DNA from: Variovorax gracilis
Lineage (GTDB): Bacteria > Pseudomonadota > Gammaproteobacteria > Burkholderiales > Burkholderiaceae_C
NCBI RefSeq assembly: GCF_030317115.1
Contig: NZ_JASZYF010000022.1
Location: forward strand, 35,747-99,746
DNA: 64,000 nt
Direction: 5' to 3'
This document shows positions 41,572 to 50,012 of this stretch, one piece after another (the first letter of the stretch is position 1; each line of letters begins with the position of its first letter). Position numbers and translations under genes: made by a program. The notes below the pieces were generated by a model. That model saw only the letters and a list, made by a program, of their open reading frames with translations, did not search any database and was not told the origin of the DNA.

Positions 41572-43407
41572 ATGACTGACCCTGGCGGTTCGGTCCCGGC
41601 GCAAGCAACGCTTGAGGAACTGCTGCGCTTCGAGCGCCTGCTGTCGGATCTGTCGGCCGCCTTCATCTCGCTGCCTGCGCAGGAAGTAGATCAAGCGATC
41701 AACCAGGGCCTCGCTCGGATCGTCTCGACGTTGGGCATTGATCGATCGACCTTGAATCGCCTTTTTCCGCTCACCGGCCGGGTCGAAGTGACCCACTCCT
41801 TTGCCGTCAAGGGCGTGGATCCAGTGCCCAGACTTCGATCGGCGCGCGAAACGAACCCGTGGGGACTGGCGAAGGCCAATGCCAATGAGCCGATTGCGTT
41901 CGGTCGCCTGGACGATCTACCGCCAGAGGCAAGCGTCGACAAGGAAACGTGGCGCAAGCTCGGCCTGCAATCTCACGTGATGATGCCGATCATGGTGGCA
42001 GGACGACTGCACGGTAGTCTCACGTTCGGTTGTGTGCGCAAGGAACGGAGTTGGCCCGGCGACCTCTTGGCACGCATGCGGCTGCTGGCGGAGATTTTCG
42101 GGAGCGCCCTGGCGCGCAAGAGCGCGCAGGAGGAACTCGATCTGGCGCTCGGTTTCGAACGGCTTGCAAGCGGCATTCTGGCGTCTCTCGTGCTATCGAA
42201 GCCTGGCGAAGAGAATCAGGCGATCGCGCTGGGCCTTCGGCAGATCGGCGAGTTCGTGGGCGCCGAGCGTGTTGCACTCTGGCATATCGGCACCGATATT
42301 CCCTTCACCTTGATGCAGCAATGGCACGCGCGCGGCTTCGCGGGGCCTGCTTCAGAGGGCAAGGTGGTCGATTTGCCGTGGATCCATCCGCTGATCCGTC
42401 GTGGCGAAGTCGTACGGATCGCGCGCCTCGACGATATTCCGCCAGAGGGCCGGGCGGACGCAGACACGCTGTGTCAGATCGGCGTACGTTCCCTGCTTGC
42501 GGTGCCTATCAGGGGGGAGGGAAGAAATGCCTCGGTCCTTACCTTGGCGAGTGTCGAGTTTGAGCACGAATGGCCCGACGCGCTGACGCCTGGTGTCAGC
42601 CTTGTTGCCGAGGTGTTCGCCAATGTGCATGCGCGCGAGGCGGCAGAGAGCCGAAAACTGGCAGCGGAGGTGGAGGCCGCGCATTGGCGCGAGCGGCTGG
42701 CGCACCTCGTGCGAGTCCACACGGCGGGCGAGATGTCGGTCGCACTGGCCCATGAGATCAACCAGCCCCTTGGCGCAATCGAGAACTACGCGATGGCGGC
42801 ACGTCGACGCGCCGCCGAACCAGTGCCCGACAACGTCCGGTTGATCGAACTGCTCGACAAGGTCATCGGACAGGCAGCGCGTGCGGGCGATGTGGTGACG
42901 CGCATGCGCAGCATGGTGAAGCGCCATGATCTGGAGCCAAAGCTGATCGACGTCGAGCGGGCGGTGACCGAGTGCGTGGGCATGGTGAAGACGGACTGCG
43001 AATTTCGGGACATCCACATCCGGCTGGCACCGGCAAATTCACTTCCGGCGGCGATGGTCGACGAGATCCATTTGCAGCAGGTCGTCCTGAACCTGCTGCG
43101 AAACGCGATGGAAGCCATCGAACTCGCTCAGCCTGGCAGCGAACGGGAGATTGCTGTCGCCATCCGCCTGAATGAGAGCGGAGACGTCCTGGTGGAGGTC
43201 GCGGATCGCGGCGCCGGTATCGCCGCTGACGATCTCGAACGGGTTTTCGAATCGTTCTACTCGACCAAGTCCACTGGCCTGGGCGTCGGGCTGGCGATAT
43301 GCCGCAAGCTGATCGAGGCACACGGCGGCAAGCTCTGGGCTTCGCATCGTCGCGGCGGCGGTGCCGTTTTCACTTTCACGCTCCCAACTGGCGCCTCGGC
43401 AGTCTGA
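41572..43407 (+). CDS. soluble sensor histidine kinase with two GAF domains
   Basis: A 611-residue kinase without membrane spans. Two GAF-like domains (about residues 15-185 and 195-360) share paired motifs: RLDDLPPEASVDKETWRKLG in the first and RLDDIPPEGRADADTLCQIG in the second, indicating internal duplication. The dimerisation helix carries the H-box ALAHEINQPLGAIENYA (histidine near residue 398). The ATPase domain has the N-box VLNLLRNAMEAIE, the G1 box VADRGAGIAADD, FESFYSTKSTGLGVGLAICRKLIEAHGG and a final FTFTLP. It resembles NtrB/FixL-type kinases. No response regulator is adjacent, so it is an orphan. Confidence 0.93.
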   Translation: MTDPGGSVPAQATLEELLRFERLLSDLSAAFISLPAQEVDQAINQGLARIVSTLGIDRSTLNRLFPLTGRVEVTHSFAVKGVDPVPRLRSARETNPWGLAKANANEPIAFGRLDDLPPEASVDKETWRKLGLQSHVMMPIMVAGRLHGSLTFGCVRKERSWPGDLLARMRLLAEIFGSALARKSAQEELDLALGFERLASGILASLVLSKPGEENQAIALGLRQIGEFVGAERVALWHIGTDIPFTLMQQWHARGFAGPASEGKVVDLPWIHPLIRRGEVVRIARLDDIPPEGRADADTLCQIGVRSLLAVPIRGEGRNASVLTLASVEFEHEWPDALTPGVSLVAEVFANVHAREAAESRKLAAEVEAAHWRERLAHLVRVHTAGEMSVALAHEINQPLGAIENYAMAARRRAAEPVPDNVRLIELLDKVIGQAARAGDVVTRMRSMVKRHDLEPKLIDVERAVTECVGMVKTDCEFRDIHIRLAPANSLPAAMVDEIHLQQVVLNLLRNAMEAIELAQPGSEREIAVAIRLNESGDVLVEVADRGAGIAADDLERVFESFYSTKSTGLGVGLAICRKLIEAHGGKLWASHRRGGGAVFTFTLPTGASAV

Positions 43408-43556
43408 CCTCATCAACCCCCATCAGCTGCAACATCGGTAAGCACCTTTCGGCGACCCTGGCTCGAACGCAACAAGCACCTCGCGCAGGACGTCACGCGA
43501 CGCCAGCGCTCGCCCAATCTGCACGATTCGCGGCGGCGTCGAGGTATGCTCCCATC

Positions 43557-44051
43557 GTGCAGCGCGCCGCCGCGATCATCGGTTCCGCGATCTTCCTGGT
43601 CATCGCTCCGGGCACGCTCGCCGTGTTCGTCCCTTGGTACCTCACGCACTGGCACTTCGCGCCTCCGCTATTCCCGATCGCGCGGGTGCTCGGCGCCGCC
43701 CTGATCGTCGCCGGTTTGCCCATCTTGCTCGATTCGTTCGCTCGCTTCGCGTTGCAGGGCGTCGGCACACCGGCACCCGTGATGCCTCCCAAGCGCCTCG
43801 TCGTCACCGGGTTCTATCGCTACGTCCGCAATCCGATGTACGTCGCAGTCACGGCATTGATCGCCGGCCAGGGCCTCCTGTTCGCGAGCGTCACGGTGCT
43901 GGCGTACGGCGCGATCGTTTGGACCGGATTCTTCTTGTTCGTTGTCGCCTACGAAGAGCCTGTTCTGGGCGAGCAGTTCGGCGACGAGTACAAACGCTAC
44001 CGGGCGAACGTGAGGCGATGGTTGCCGCGCATCACCCCATGGCGCGGGTAG
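43557..44051 (+). CDS. isoprenylcysteine carboxyl methyltransferase (ICMT/PEMT)-like membrane protein
   Basis: A predicted 164-residue integral membrane protein with about four hydrophobic segments, beginning IIGSAIFLVIAPGTLAVFVPWYL. The family core is present: RLVVTGFYRYVRNPMYVAV (methyl-donor-site RNPMY) and the C-terminal YEEPVLGEQFGDEYKRYRANVRRWLPR. Proteins of this PF04191 group methylate small or lipid substrates. The start is inferred to be the GTG at 43557, just before the first hydrophobic segment; no ATG fits. It lies 150 bp after the histidine kinase gene on the same strand. Confidence 0.85.
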   Translation: MQRAAAIIGSAIFLVIAPGTLAVFVPWYLTHWHFAPPLFPIARVLGAALIVAGLPILLDSFARFALQGVGTPAPVMPPKRLVVTGFYRYVRNPMYVAVTALIAGQGLLFASVTVLAYGAIVWTGFFLFVVAYEEPVLGEQFGDEYKRYRANVRRWLPRITPWRG

Positions 44052-44185
44052 GGGGCAAGAACGCTGCGTGCGCGGCGTCGTCCAGCATCGCAGCCGCAAC
44101 CTCTACCCGATACAAGTGGCGTGCGACCACGCTTGGTGCAGTCAGGCGTCTTGCGCTAGGTACAGCCGGCCTCCGGCGCTGAACT

Positions 44186-44788
44186 TCAAGGCGACTGCTC
44201 TGCGTGCGAAGTCGATCGGCGTCCGAAGCCGCGCGTGGCGAGCCAGCACAGGATGGACCCCGCGCCAACCAGGCTTGCCCCTAGCCAGAACGATTGCGTC
44301 AGCGGCACTTGCAGCAACAGGCTGGCGAGCGCTGCAGACAACACCGGGATGAAGTAGGAGGCTCCGGCCAGGATGGTGACGTTGCCGCGGAGGATGCCGA
44401 CGTTCCAGGCGGCATAGCCGAATCCCATGGCGCCGGCAGCAAGCACCAGGTAGAGCACTGCATGAAGGCTCCACTTCATGGATTCCTCGCTCGATCCCAG
44501 ATACTTAAGCCAAAGCGCCAGCGCCGTCAGCATGAAGAAGAACGTGACGCCGTTCCTGCCCTCGGCGATCCGCGCGGTGACAGTGCAGTAGGCGGCCCAG
44601 ATGACCGCACCGACAAAGGCCAGGCCATAGCTCAGTGGATTGTCCAGAACGTTCAGGAGCAGGCCCGAGAGGTCAAGGCCCTGGTCGCCGCCCAGGCCGG
44701 CGGTCAGGCCGATGAGGGTGGCGTTGTTCCTGCTTCTCATGCTGTCCGAGTTGCCTTGTCGCGCCATGGCGCCGTCACTGCTGTTCAT
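44186..44788 (-). pseudogene. truncated EamA/YddG-type drug/metabolite exporter (C-terminal half)
   Basis: The reading matches the second half of YddG-like aromatic amino-acid exporters: NPLSYGLAFVGAVIWAAYC, then FFFMLTALALWLKYLGSSEES, GFGYAAWNVGILRGNVTILA and ASYFIPVLSAALASLLLQV. A full protein has about 290 residues and ten helices; this piece has about 175 protein-like residues and five or six helices. The first 25 codons (MNSSDGAMARQGNSDS...) are not family-like, so the N-terminal half has been replaced at about 44715-44740. It abuts an aldehyde-dehydrogenase fragment at 44785. A shortened product could be made, but a functional exporter is unlikely. Confidence 0.72.
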
Positions 44789-44912
44789 GATGCGGGCACG
44801 TCGATCCAGATGGTCTTGATCTCCGTGTATTGGTCATGGGCCCAGATCGACTTGTCGCGGCCACCGAACCCAGACTCCTTGTAGCCGCCAAAAGGCGTCG
44901 TGATGTCGCCCT
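44785..44912 (-). pseudogene. C-terminal fragment of an aldehyde dehydrogenase (PuuC-like)
   Basis: About 42 codons ending in a proper stop read GDITTPFGGYKESGFGGRDK, then SIWAHDQYTEIKTIWIDVPAS. This is the C-terminal tail of gamma-glutamyl-aminobutyraldehyde-type dehydrogenases. Upstream of GDIT the frame becomes the antisense of a LysR gene, so the rest of the enzyme has been lost by recombination at about 44905-44912. The intact aldehyde dehydrogenases elsewhere in the window differ here, so this is a separate paralogue. Confidence 0.75.
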
Positions 44913-45392
44913 CGCCGACGGCTATGTCAGCACGCCGCTGTTTCACGACCGGATCTATCCGGTATGCACGCCAACCTATCTCGAGGCACACCCCGAGATC
45001 CAGAGCCTCGATGAGCTAAGAAACGGCGTGCTGCTCGACCTGAGCCCCTACGGGCGTTCTCAGCTCGCGGAGCACGTGGATTGGGGCGTGTGGGTGGCCA
45101 TCACCGCCTGGGCATCGGGGACCGCCCGAATGGCGCCCACCACTTCAATGCCAACGACTACAACCTGCTGATCCAGATGGTGCTCAGCGACCAGGGCGTG
45201 GCACTGGGCTGGGATCACCTGGTCAGCCCCCTGGTCCAGAGGGGCCAGCTCGTCAGGCCGGTCGAGCAGGAGGTGGTGCTTGAGGAGACGCGCCACTACC
45301 TCGCCTTTCGAGAAGACAAGGCAGACGACGATGCATTGAGACGATTTCGAAGCTGGTTCCTGGAGCAAAGCGATATTGCGCTTGCCGCCTAG
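44899..45392 (+). pseudogene. C-terminal part of a LysR-type regulator, frameshifted
   Basis: Two frames together give the effector-domain C-terminus of a LysR protein. The first reads ALADGYVSTPLFHDRIYPVC, then TPTYLEAHPEIQSLDELRNG and ends its family-like part at AEHVDWGVW near 45095. The second resumes at GIGDRPNGAHHFNANDYNLL, then IQMVLSDQGVALGWDHLVSP, and ends normally. The DNA-binding domain is missing, so the gene is dead. Its 5' break coincides with the aldehyde-dehydrogenase fragment on the other strand. Confidence 0.75.
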
Positions 45393-45531
45393 CGGCCTCG
45401 TACGCGCTGGATCTCGCGCCATCGGCACCGGCGGTTCAGCCATTGCAGCCGTCAGTGCGCGCGAGCCGTGCAACTGTGCGCGCCGCGTCCGGATCGCTCA
45501 AGCCGAGCCAGCGGGGCGGCGCGGCGACGTT

Positions 45532-45819
45532 TCAGCGTGCCTTTTTACCGGGAGCGCGGTGCTCGAAGTCCGCGGCGTCGGGCTGCCGTCCCTCACCAAT
45601 GTCGATCATGATGCGCCGCGACAGCATGCGCAGCCAGGCGGGCTTCGCCTGGGACACGTACTTCAGCAGGCGCTCCCTGTTCTCCGGCGTGGGCTCGTAG
45701 TGCGTGAACACGGATTGCGCATTCCGGATGAACCTGAGCGCATCCGCCGACGTCGCGGCCGGCCTCATCCACGTCGAGTAGGGATCCGGCCGGGGCTCGA
45801 TGGGCTTCCTTTTTTTCAT
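45532..45819 (-). CDS. small hypothetical protein in the lipase operon
   Basis: A 95-residue, highly charged protein without signal or membrane segments. It begins MKKRKPIEPRPDPYSTWMRP and contains RFIRNAQSVFTHYEPTPENRERLLKYV, predicted helical. AGGAG lies eight bases before the ATG, and the upstream lipase gene ends 10 bp earlier, so the two are almost certainly co-transcribed. I do not recognise a family. Confidence 0.72.
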   Translation of the reverse strand: MKKRKPIEPRPDPYSTWMRPAATSADALRFIRNAQSVFTHYEPTPENRERLLKYVSQAKPAWLRMLSRRIMIDIGEGRQPDAADFEHRAPGKKAR

Positions 45820-45829
45820 GGCGATCTCC

Positions 45830-47194
45830 TCATTTCGGCAGCAGTCCAGCCAGCGCGTCGCGCGTGGGCTTCTGGTTCATCATGAGCATATGGTCGATCC
45901 CGTAGTCCCTGAGGGTGATGACGTGGTCGCGCTTGTGCAGCCAGAGCTCCAGAAGGCGCGCCGAGTACGCCGGCTGGGTGCCGTCTCCGGGCACGCTGAC
46001 GACATCGACGATCGGTTGCGGCTCGCCAGCCCACCCCCACAAGACGGCGCCCTTCGTCCGATTCGCGGGCCTTGGCTTGGGCAAGTCCCATTTCAACTGG
46101 ACACCCCGGACATTGAAAAACTTGTCGTATGAAACGAGTGGCTGCGCCAAGTCCACCACCAGCCGTTCCGCGTCTTCCAGCTCTGAGGATTCGAAGCCCA
46201 CGCTACCCGGGTAGCGGCCCTCGCCGCTCGGCCCCGGTTGCGGGTTGTAGGGGTCGGCAATGCCCCACGTGACCTTGTCCCGACTGGGGTAGACGAGGAG
46301 CTGGAATTCAGTGTCGGCCAGGAAGTCACTTTCGTGGTCGAGATATGTCTGCTCGTTCAGGAACTGCCAGGCGTAGCAGGCAGGCAGCGCACAGACCGTC
46401 CGGATGATGTCGTCCCGGTAGATATTGCCGGGACCGTTGAAGTACGAATCCCCTTCGAACCAGCGGTGGACCTGGCTGACATAGCCGTAGAACGGTGTGC
46501 CTACCGTGATGACGTGGCTGATGGGATTCGTGTTGCTGATGTTGCGCAGCAGCCAGTTGACCACCATGCCGCCGGCGCTGTGGCCGACCAGCGAATAGTC
46601 GGCGAGCGGATCGGCGCCGCACTTGGCGATCACGCGAGACTGGAACTCCGGCAGGAACGTGTCCCTGAAGAAGGCACCGGTCTCCTGCATCCTCCGGCGC
46701 CAGTCCCAGCCGAACACGAAGTAGTCGAGTCCGTTGTCCTCGCACCATTGCAGGAAATCGGCGTACGGCGAGATGCTCTTCAGGAAGTGCTCGATCGCCT
46801 CGCTCGGAGGGAAAGGGACGGGATCGAACGGAATCAGGGCGCCTTCGAGGTCGACGGCGTCGCAGGCGAGCACGAAGCGCTGTCCGGTGTCCTCATAGCA
46901 GTCGATGCCGTTCTCAGCTTTGCGCGTCAGCGCCATGTCGCGTGCGGTGCCGTTCAGGAAGCATTCGAGCGTGGGAAATATCGTTTCGTACTTGAGACTC
47001 TGGTCCGTAGCCGCAGGGTCGTAAGGCGTCGTCGCTCGGATCAACCGGCTGGCCATGCCGCCCGGGAACAGGAAGACCGTGCGCCGTTTGCCATTCGCCA
47101 GCCCAGGGTTCTTGTTGTACCGCTCGATGAACCTGTCGATCGCGGGCCCCAGCACCTTCATCTGTTCGTCGTCGCGGGCTTTTGCGTAGCTCAT
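45830..47194 (-). CDS. alpha/beta hydrolase, lipase/lecithin-cholesterol acyltransferase-like
   Basis: A 454-residue predicted lipase. The N-terminal region RRTVFLFPGGMASRLIRA is an oxyanion/PGAP1-type segment, the nucleophile elbow is YSLVGHSAGGMVVNWLL (serine near residue 203), and the C-terminal DVVSVPGDGTQPAYSARLL and GIDHMLMM supply likely acid and histidine. FVFGWDWRRRMQETG is a characteristic LCAT/phospholipase-like block (W-D-W-R). No signal peptide is evident, so the enzyme may act in the cytoplasm. I chose the ATG at 47194, with AAGGGA ahead of it; the longer frame is not protein-like. It likely hydrolyses or transfers acyl esters. Confidence 0.87.
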   Translation of the reverse strand: MSYAKARDDEQMKVLGPAIDRFIERYNKNPGLANGKRRTVFLFPGGMASRLIRATTPYDPAATDQSLKYETIFPTLECFLNGTARDMALTRKAENGIDCYEDTGQRFVLACDAVDLEGALIPFDPVPFPPSEAIEHFLKSISPYADFLQWCEDNGLDYFVFGWDWRRRMQETGAFFRDTFLPEFQSRVIAKCGADPLADYSLVGHSAGGMVVNWLLRNISNTNPISHVITVGTPFYGYVSQVHRWFEGDSYFNGPGNIYRDDIIRTVCALPACYAWQFLNEQTYLDHESDFLADTEFQLLVYPSRDKVTWGIADPYNPQPGPSGEGRYPGSVGFESSELEDAERLVVDLAQPLVSYDKFFNVRGVQLKWDLPKPRPANRTKGAVLWGWAGEPQPIVDVVSVPGDGTQPAYSARLLELWLHKRDHVITLRDYGIDHMLMMNQKPTRDALAGLLPK

Positions 47195-47745
47195 GGCGAA
47201 TCCCTTCTCGTGGTCCGTGCATCCCCTCGCGCGATCGTTGCGCTCGGGGCGACTCGGGCATCGTGGGCGCGAGCGGACCGGGTGTCGTCCCCAGGAAGGG
47301 GGAGGTCGATGCAGCGGGTTCGTCCGTCGCCGATCGCGACCCTTGATCGCCTGCGAAGCGGGAATCGAACGTCGAATTGAATGACCCCGTCGAGAGCGCA
47401 GTGACGAGTTCCTCGCAAGGCATTGCACGGCCCCTCGTGAGATTCGACTTGCATGCATGCGAAGAGTCGAGTTGGCGTCCCATGCTCGGGTCACAAAGCG
47501 ACGGATGCCTGTTCGTCCGGGTATTGAATGCGCATCAACTCCTCCCGGCCCTTCTGAGTCATGGCGAGGACCTGAGCAGCCTTTTCGGGATCAGACAAGG
47601 CTGAGGCATCGGGTGTAGTTGGAACGGCAGCAGAGTTCCACGCAGGGTGGGGAGGGCCAGAGCGTCTGTACAAATAGACCGTATTCAGGATGCGGCCCAC
47701 CGGCAAGAATGCCTGCCAGGAACGTCCAAGCCGATAGCGCCCGCC
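47195..47745. other. intergenic stretch upstream of the lipase operon
   Basis: About 550 bp without a supported gene. A short minus-strand reading near 47491-47600 (ALSDPEKAAQVLAMTQKGRE, then ELMRIQYPDEQASVAL) is mildly protein-like but has no convincing start and no recognised relatives, so I leave it as a possible relic. Otherwise the stretch would contain the promoter of the lipase operon. Confidence 0.45.
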
Positions 47746-48180
47746 ATGACCCCCACCGCCCCGATCACGGATGCAAACCCCACCGTCGAGGAGATGGAAG
47801 CGCGCGTGGCGCGCTTCGGCGCGCTTCCCGCGACAAACGACTACGCCGACGCGGGCATCCCTGGGTGAGAGCGGACGACGTGGCGAGTGATCGGCACGCC
47901 GACGGCCGCGCCGCTGCAGGCGGAGGGGTTTCACCTCAACATCGTTTGCTGCGAGCCGGGAAAGTCGGCGCCGCTGCACAACCACCTGACGCAGGAAGTG
48001 TTCGTCGCGCTCTCGGGGCGCTGGAAGATCTTCTGGGGACCAACGGGTGAGCGCCACGTGGTGCTCGAGGCTTGGGACACCATCGCCATCGCGCTGGCGT
48101 CTCCCGGGGCTTCAAGAACATCGCCGCCGAGCCGGCCTATCTGATCGATACGACGCATGCAATCCGCATGCTCCACGGCC
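47746..48180 (+). pseudogene. cupin-domain protein, inactivated by a stop codon and a frameshift
   Basis: The reading begins MTPTAPITDANPTVEEMEAR and runs to GIPG, where TGA (47866-47868) interrupts it. The same frame then continues ERTTWRVIGTPTAAPLQAEG, with cupin segments APLHNHLTQEVFVALSGRW and KIFWGPTGERHVVLEAWDTI. At about 48098 one base is missing and the next frame carries AGVSRGFKNIAAEPAYLIDT. The HxH...E cupin metal motif is intact, so decay is recent. A gene restarted at the GTG at 47887 could still make the cupin core but would lose the end. Confidence 0.72.
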
Positions 48181-48375
48181 CGTCTGCGCCGGCTAGGCCG
48201 CCGCCCTCCTGCCAGCCCATCACGATCTGGAATCGCTCGAAATCATCGGTCGACCGCAAGGCCTCGCGTGATGCAAGCCAGGACTTTTCGGCGTCGACGC
48301 CGCGGGTTTGCCCAAGCTGTGGTTCGATTCGCGCGCAGCTTTCTGCACGCGGCCACTGAGCCAATCACAAAAGCT

Positions 48376-50004
48376 TCATTGCCTGGCGTGCTGGTAGCCG
48401 ACGCGCTGAACTGGCGTCAACGCGCCCAAGTTTGGCCACGCCAGCAGAACGCCTTGCCCTTCCAGGGTGCGCTGGAAGTCTCCGAGCAAGTCCTTGTCGG
48501 CGCGTACCGCACGCAGCGGTTGCTTGCGTGCGAGTGAAAACGCGGCCAGCGTGCCGGCTGCTTCGCCGATGCTCCATTCCGTTGCGTGCTCGCGGTACGC
48601 ACCGTTGGTGATGCGTGTGGTACCCAGGTTCTTGCAGGCCGGCAGCAAGTTCACGACGCGTACCGGCAACAGCGCGCCGAGTGGGATCTGGAAAGGAAAG
48701 GAATCGATGTCGACCGTGTTGCGTCCGCGAGTGCTCGGGTGCAGGTCGATCCGATAGGCACCGATGCCCACGCTGTCGGCAAAGCGCTCGGCACCGGCTT
48801 GCCCCGGTCGCGCCTCCACACCGATATGCTGTTCCAGCACTGTGAACTCGGCCTGGATGCGGCGCCCCTCGCGATAGTAGGCCTGCTTGGCCAAGCCATC
48901 GATCGTGCCCAGTACGTCCCCACGCAGTCTCAGGCCGCGGTAGCCGTAGCCTCCGTCGTGGCGCGGTGCATCGGTCTGCATCCAGTAGAAGAAGGCGAGG
49001 CTGAACTGTCGCGCTTCGGCAAGAGCCAGCGCCTGTGCTTCGGCGGACACGCCAACGATCGGCTTTTCCCAATAGTCCATCTGCGGCCAGTTGGCCAGCG
49101 TGATGTCGCTGGCGTAGCTGCCGGGCAGGAAGTTCTTCCGGTAGGCGATACGGCGCGCGTGCCACAGATCGTAGAGAGAGTCGGTATCGGTCGGTCCGAC
49201 GAACAGCGGGCGTTCGCGCGGTTGGTGCGTGACGAAGTCGCTCAGCGTCCAGCTCAACTGCGGGCCCGGCCAGCAGTCGAGCTGCAGGGTCCTGAACCGT
49301 TCGTAGTCATCGGGCTTGTCGATCGTGTGGTCCTCGCCGGGCAGGTAGTCCGCAGCCAGGCACCAGGTGATGGCCTGCTGGTCGAAAGGATCCGCCTCGG
49401 GCAGCGCATGGAGCTCATTCGTCTGCGCCTGCGCTTCGCCGCCGAACACATGCTCGACCTTGGCGATTGCGAGCAAGTCGCCAATCTCCGTAGCGTCGAT
49501 AAAGACGGGCGCGGCCAGCACAAGTTCCGCGTCTGCATGGAGGTCGCGCACATGCACTGCGCGGATGCGGTCTCCATCGGTCTCGGCTTTCGCCATGCGA
49601 TGCTTGCGCAGCACGGTGACTCGGCCGGCCGAAACGTACGGCGCCAGCATTTCGTCGATGGCCTTCACCGCGACCCACGGTTCGTGGCACAGCGAACTGA
49701 CGTTGCCTTGACCGGGGTTGAGCCGCACGCGCGCGCGCGCTGCGTCCGTCAGCGGCATGTGGCGTCGGTAGTAGTCGCGGATCGTTTCGCGAAACGTAGC
49801 GTAGCTCTGCGACGCCGTCAGGTACTCGATCCAGGGGTATTCGTCGGGGGGCACGGCCTGCGAAGTCAACTGACCGCCGAGCCAGTCGAGCTCCTCCACA
49901 AGGATGACCTTCGCCCCCAGCCGTGCCGCTGCCAGCGTGGCCGAGACCCCGCCCAGGCCGCCGCCGATGATCACGACGTCGGCCGTTCGTTCAGTGGCGT
50001 TCAT
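48376..50004 (-). CDS. FAD-dependent oxidoreductase (FAD_oxidored family)
   Basis: A 542-residue flavoprotein of the PF12831 type. The FAD motif VVIIGGGLGGVSATLAAARLGAKV is at about residues 10-33, followed by EELDWLGGQLTSQAVPPDE, in which W-L-G-G-Q-L is the family signature. Later segments include FIDATEIGDLLAIA and LPACKNLGTTRITNGAYREHATEWSIGEAAG, which complete the flavin site. Substrates of this family are poorly known. The ATG at 50004 is used; a GTG at 50016 overlaps the Bug stop (GTGA) and is possible. It is directly downstream of a Bug receptor under a divergent LysR gene, so it probably oxidises the imported ligand. Confidence 0.9.
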   Translation of the reverse strand: MNATERTADVVIIGGGLGGVSATLAAARLGAKVILVEELDWLGGQLTSQAVPPDEYPWIEYLTASQSYATFRETIRDYYRRHMPLTDAARARVRLNPGQGNVSSLCHEPWVAVKAIDEMLAPYVSAGRVTVLRKHRMAKAETDGDRIRAVHVRDLHADAELVLAAPVFIDATEIGDLLAIAKVEHVFGGEAQAQTNELHALPEADPFDQQAITWCLAADYLPGEDHTIDKPDDYERFRTLQLDCWPGPQLSWTLSDFVTHQPRERPLFVGPTDTDSLYDLWHARRIAYRKNFLPGSYASDITLANWPQMDYWEKPIVGVSAEAQALALAEARQFSLAFFYWMQTDAPRHDGGYGYRGLRLRGDVLGTIDGLAKQAYYREGRRIQAEFTVLEQHIGVEARPGQAGAERFADSVGIGAYRIDLHPSTRGRNTVDIDSFPFQIPLGALLPVRVVNLLPACKNLGTTRITNGAYREHATEWSIGEAAGTLAAFSLARKQPLRAVRADKDLLGDFQRTLEGQGVLLAWPNLGALTPVQRVGYQHARQ

Positions 50005-50012
50005 GCTGCGGC

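Noticed and set aside
47491..47600. Short minus-strand protein-like reading before the lipase operon
   Set aside because: No credible start and no recognised family; kept only as a note in the intergenic entry.
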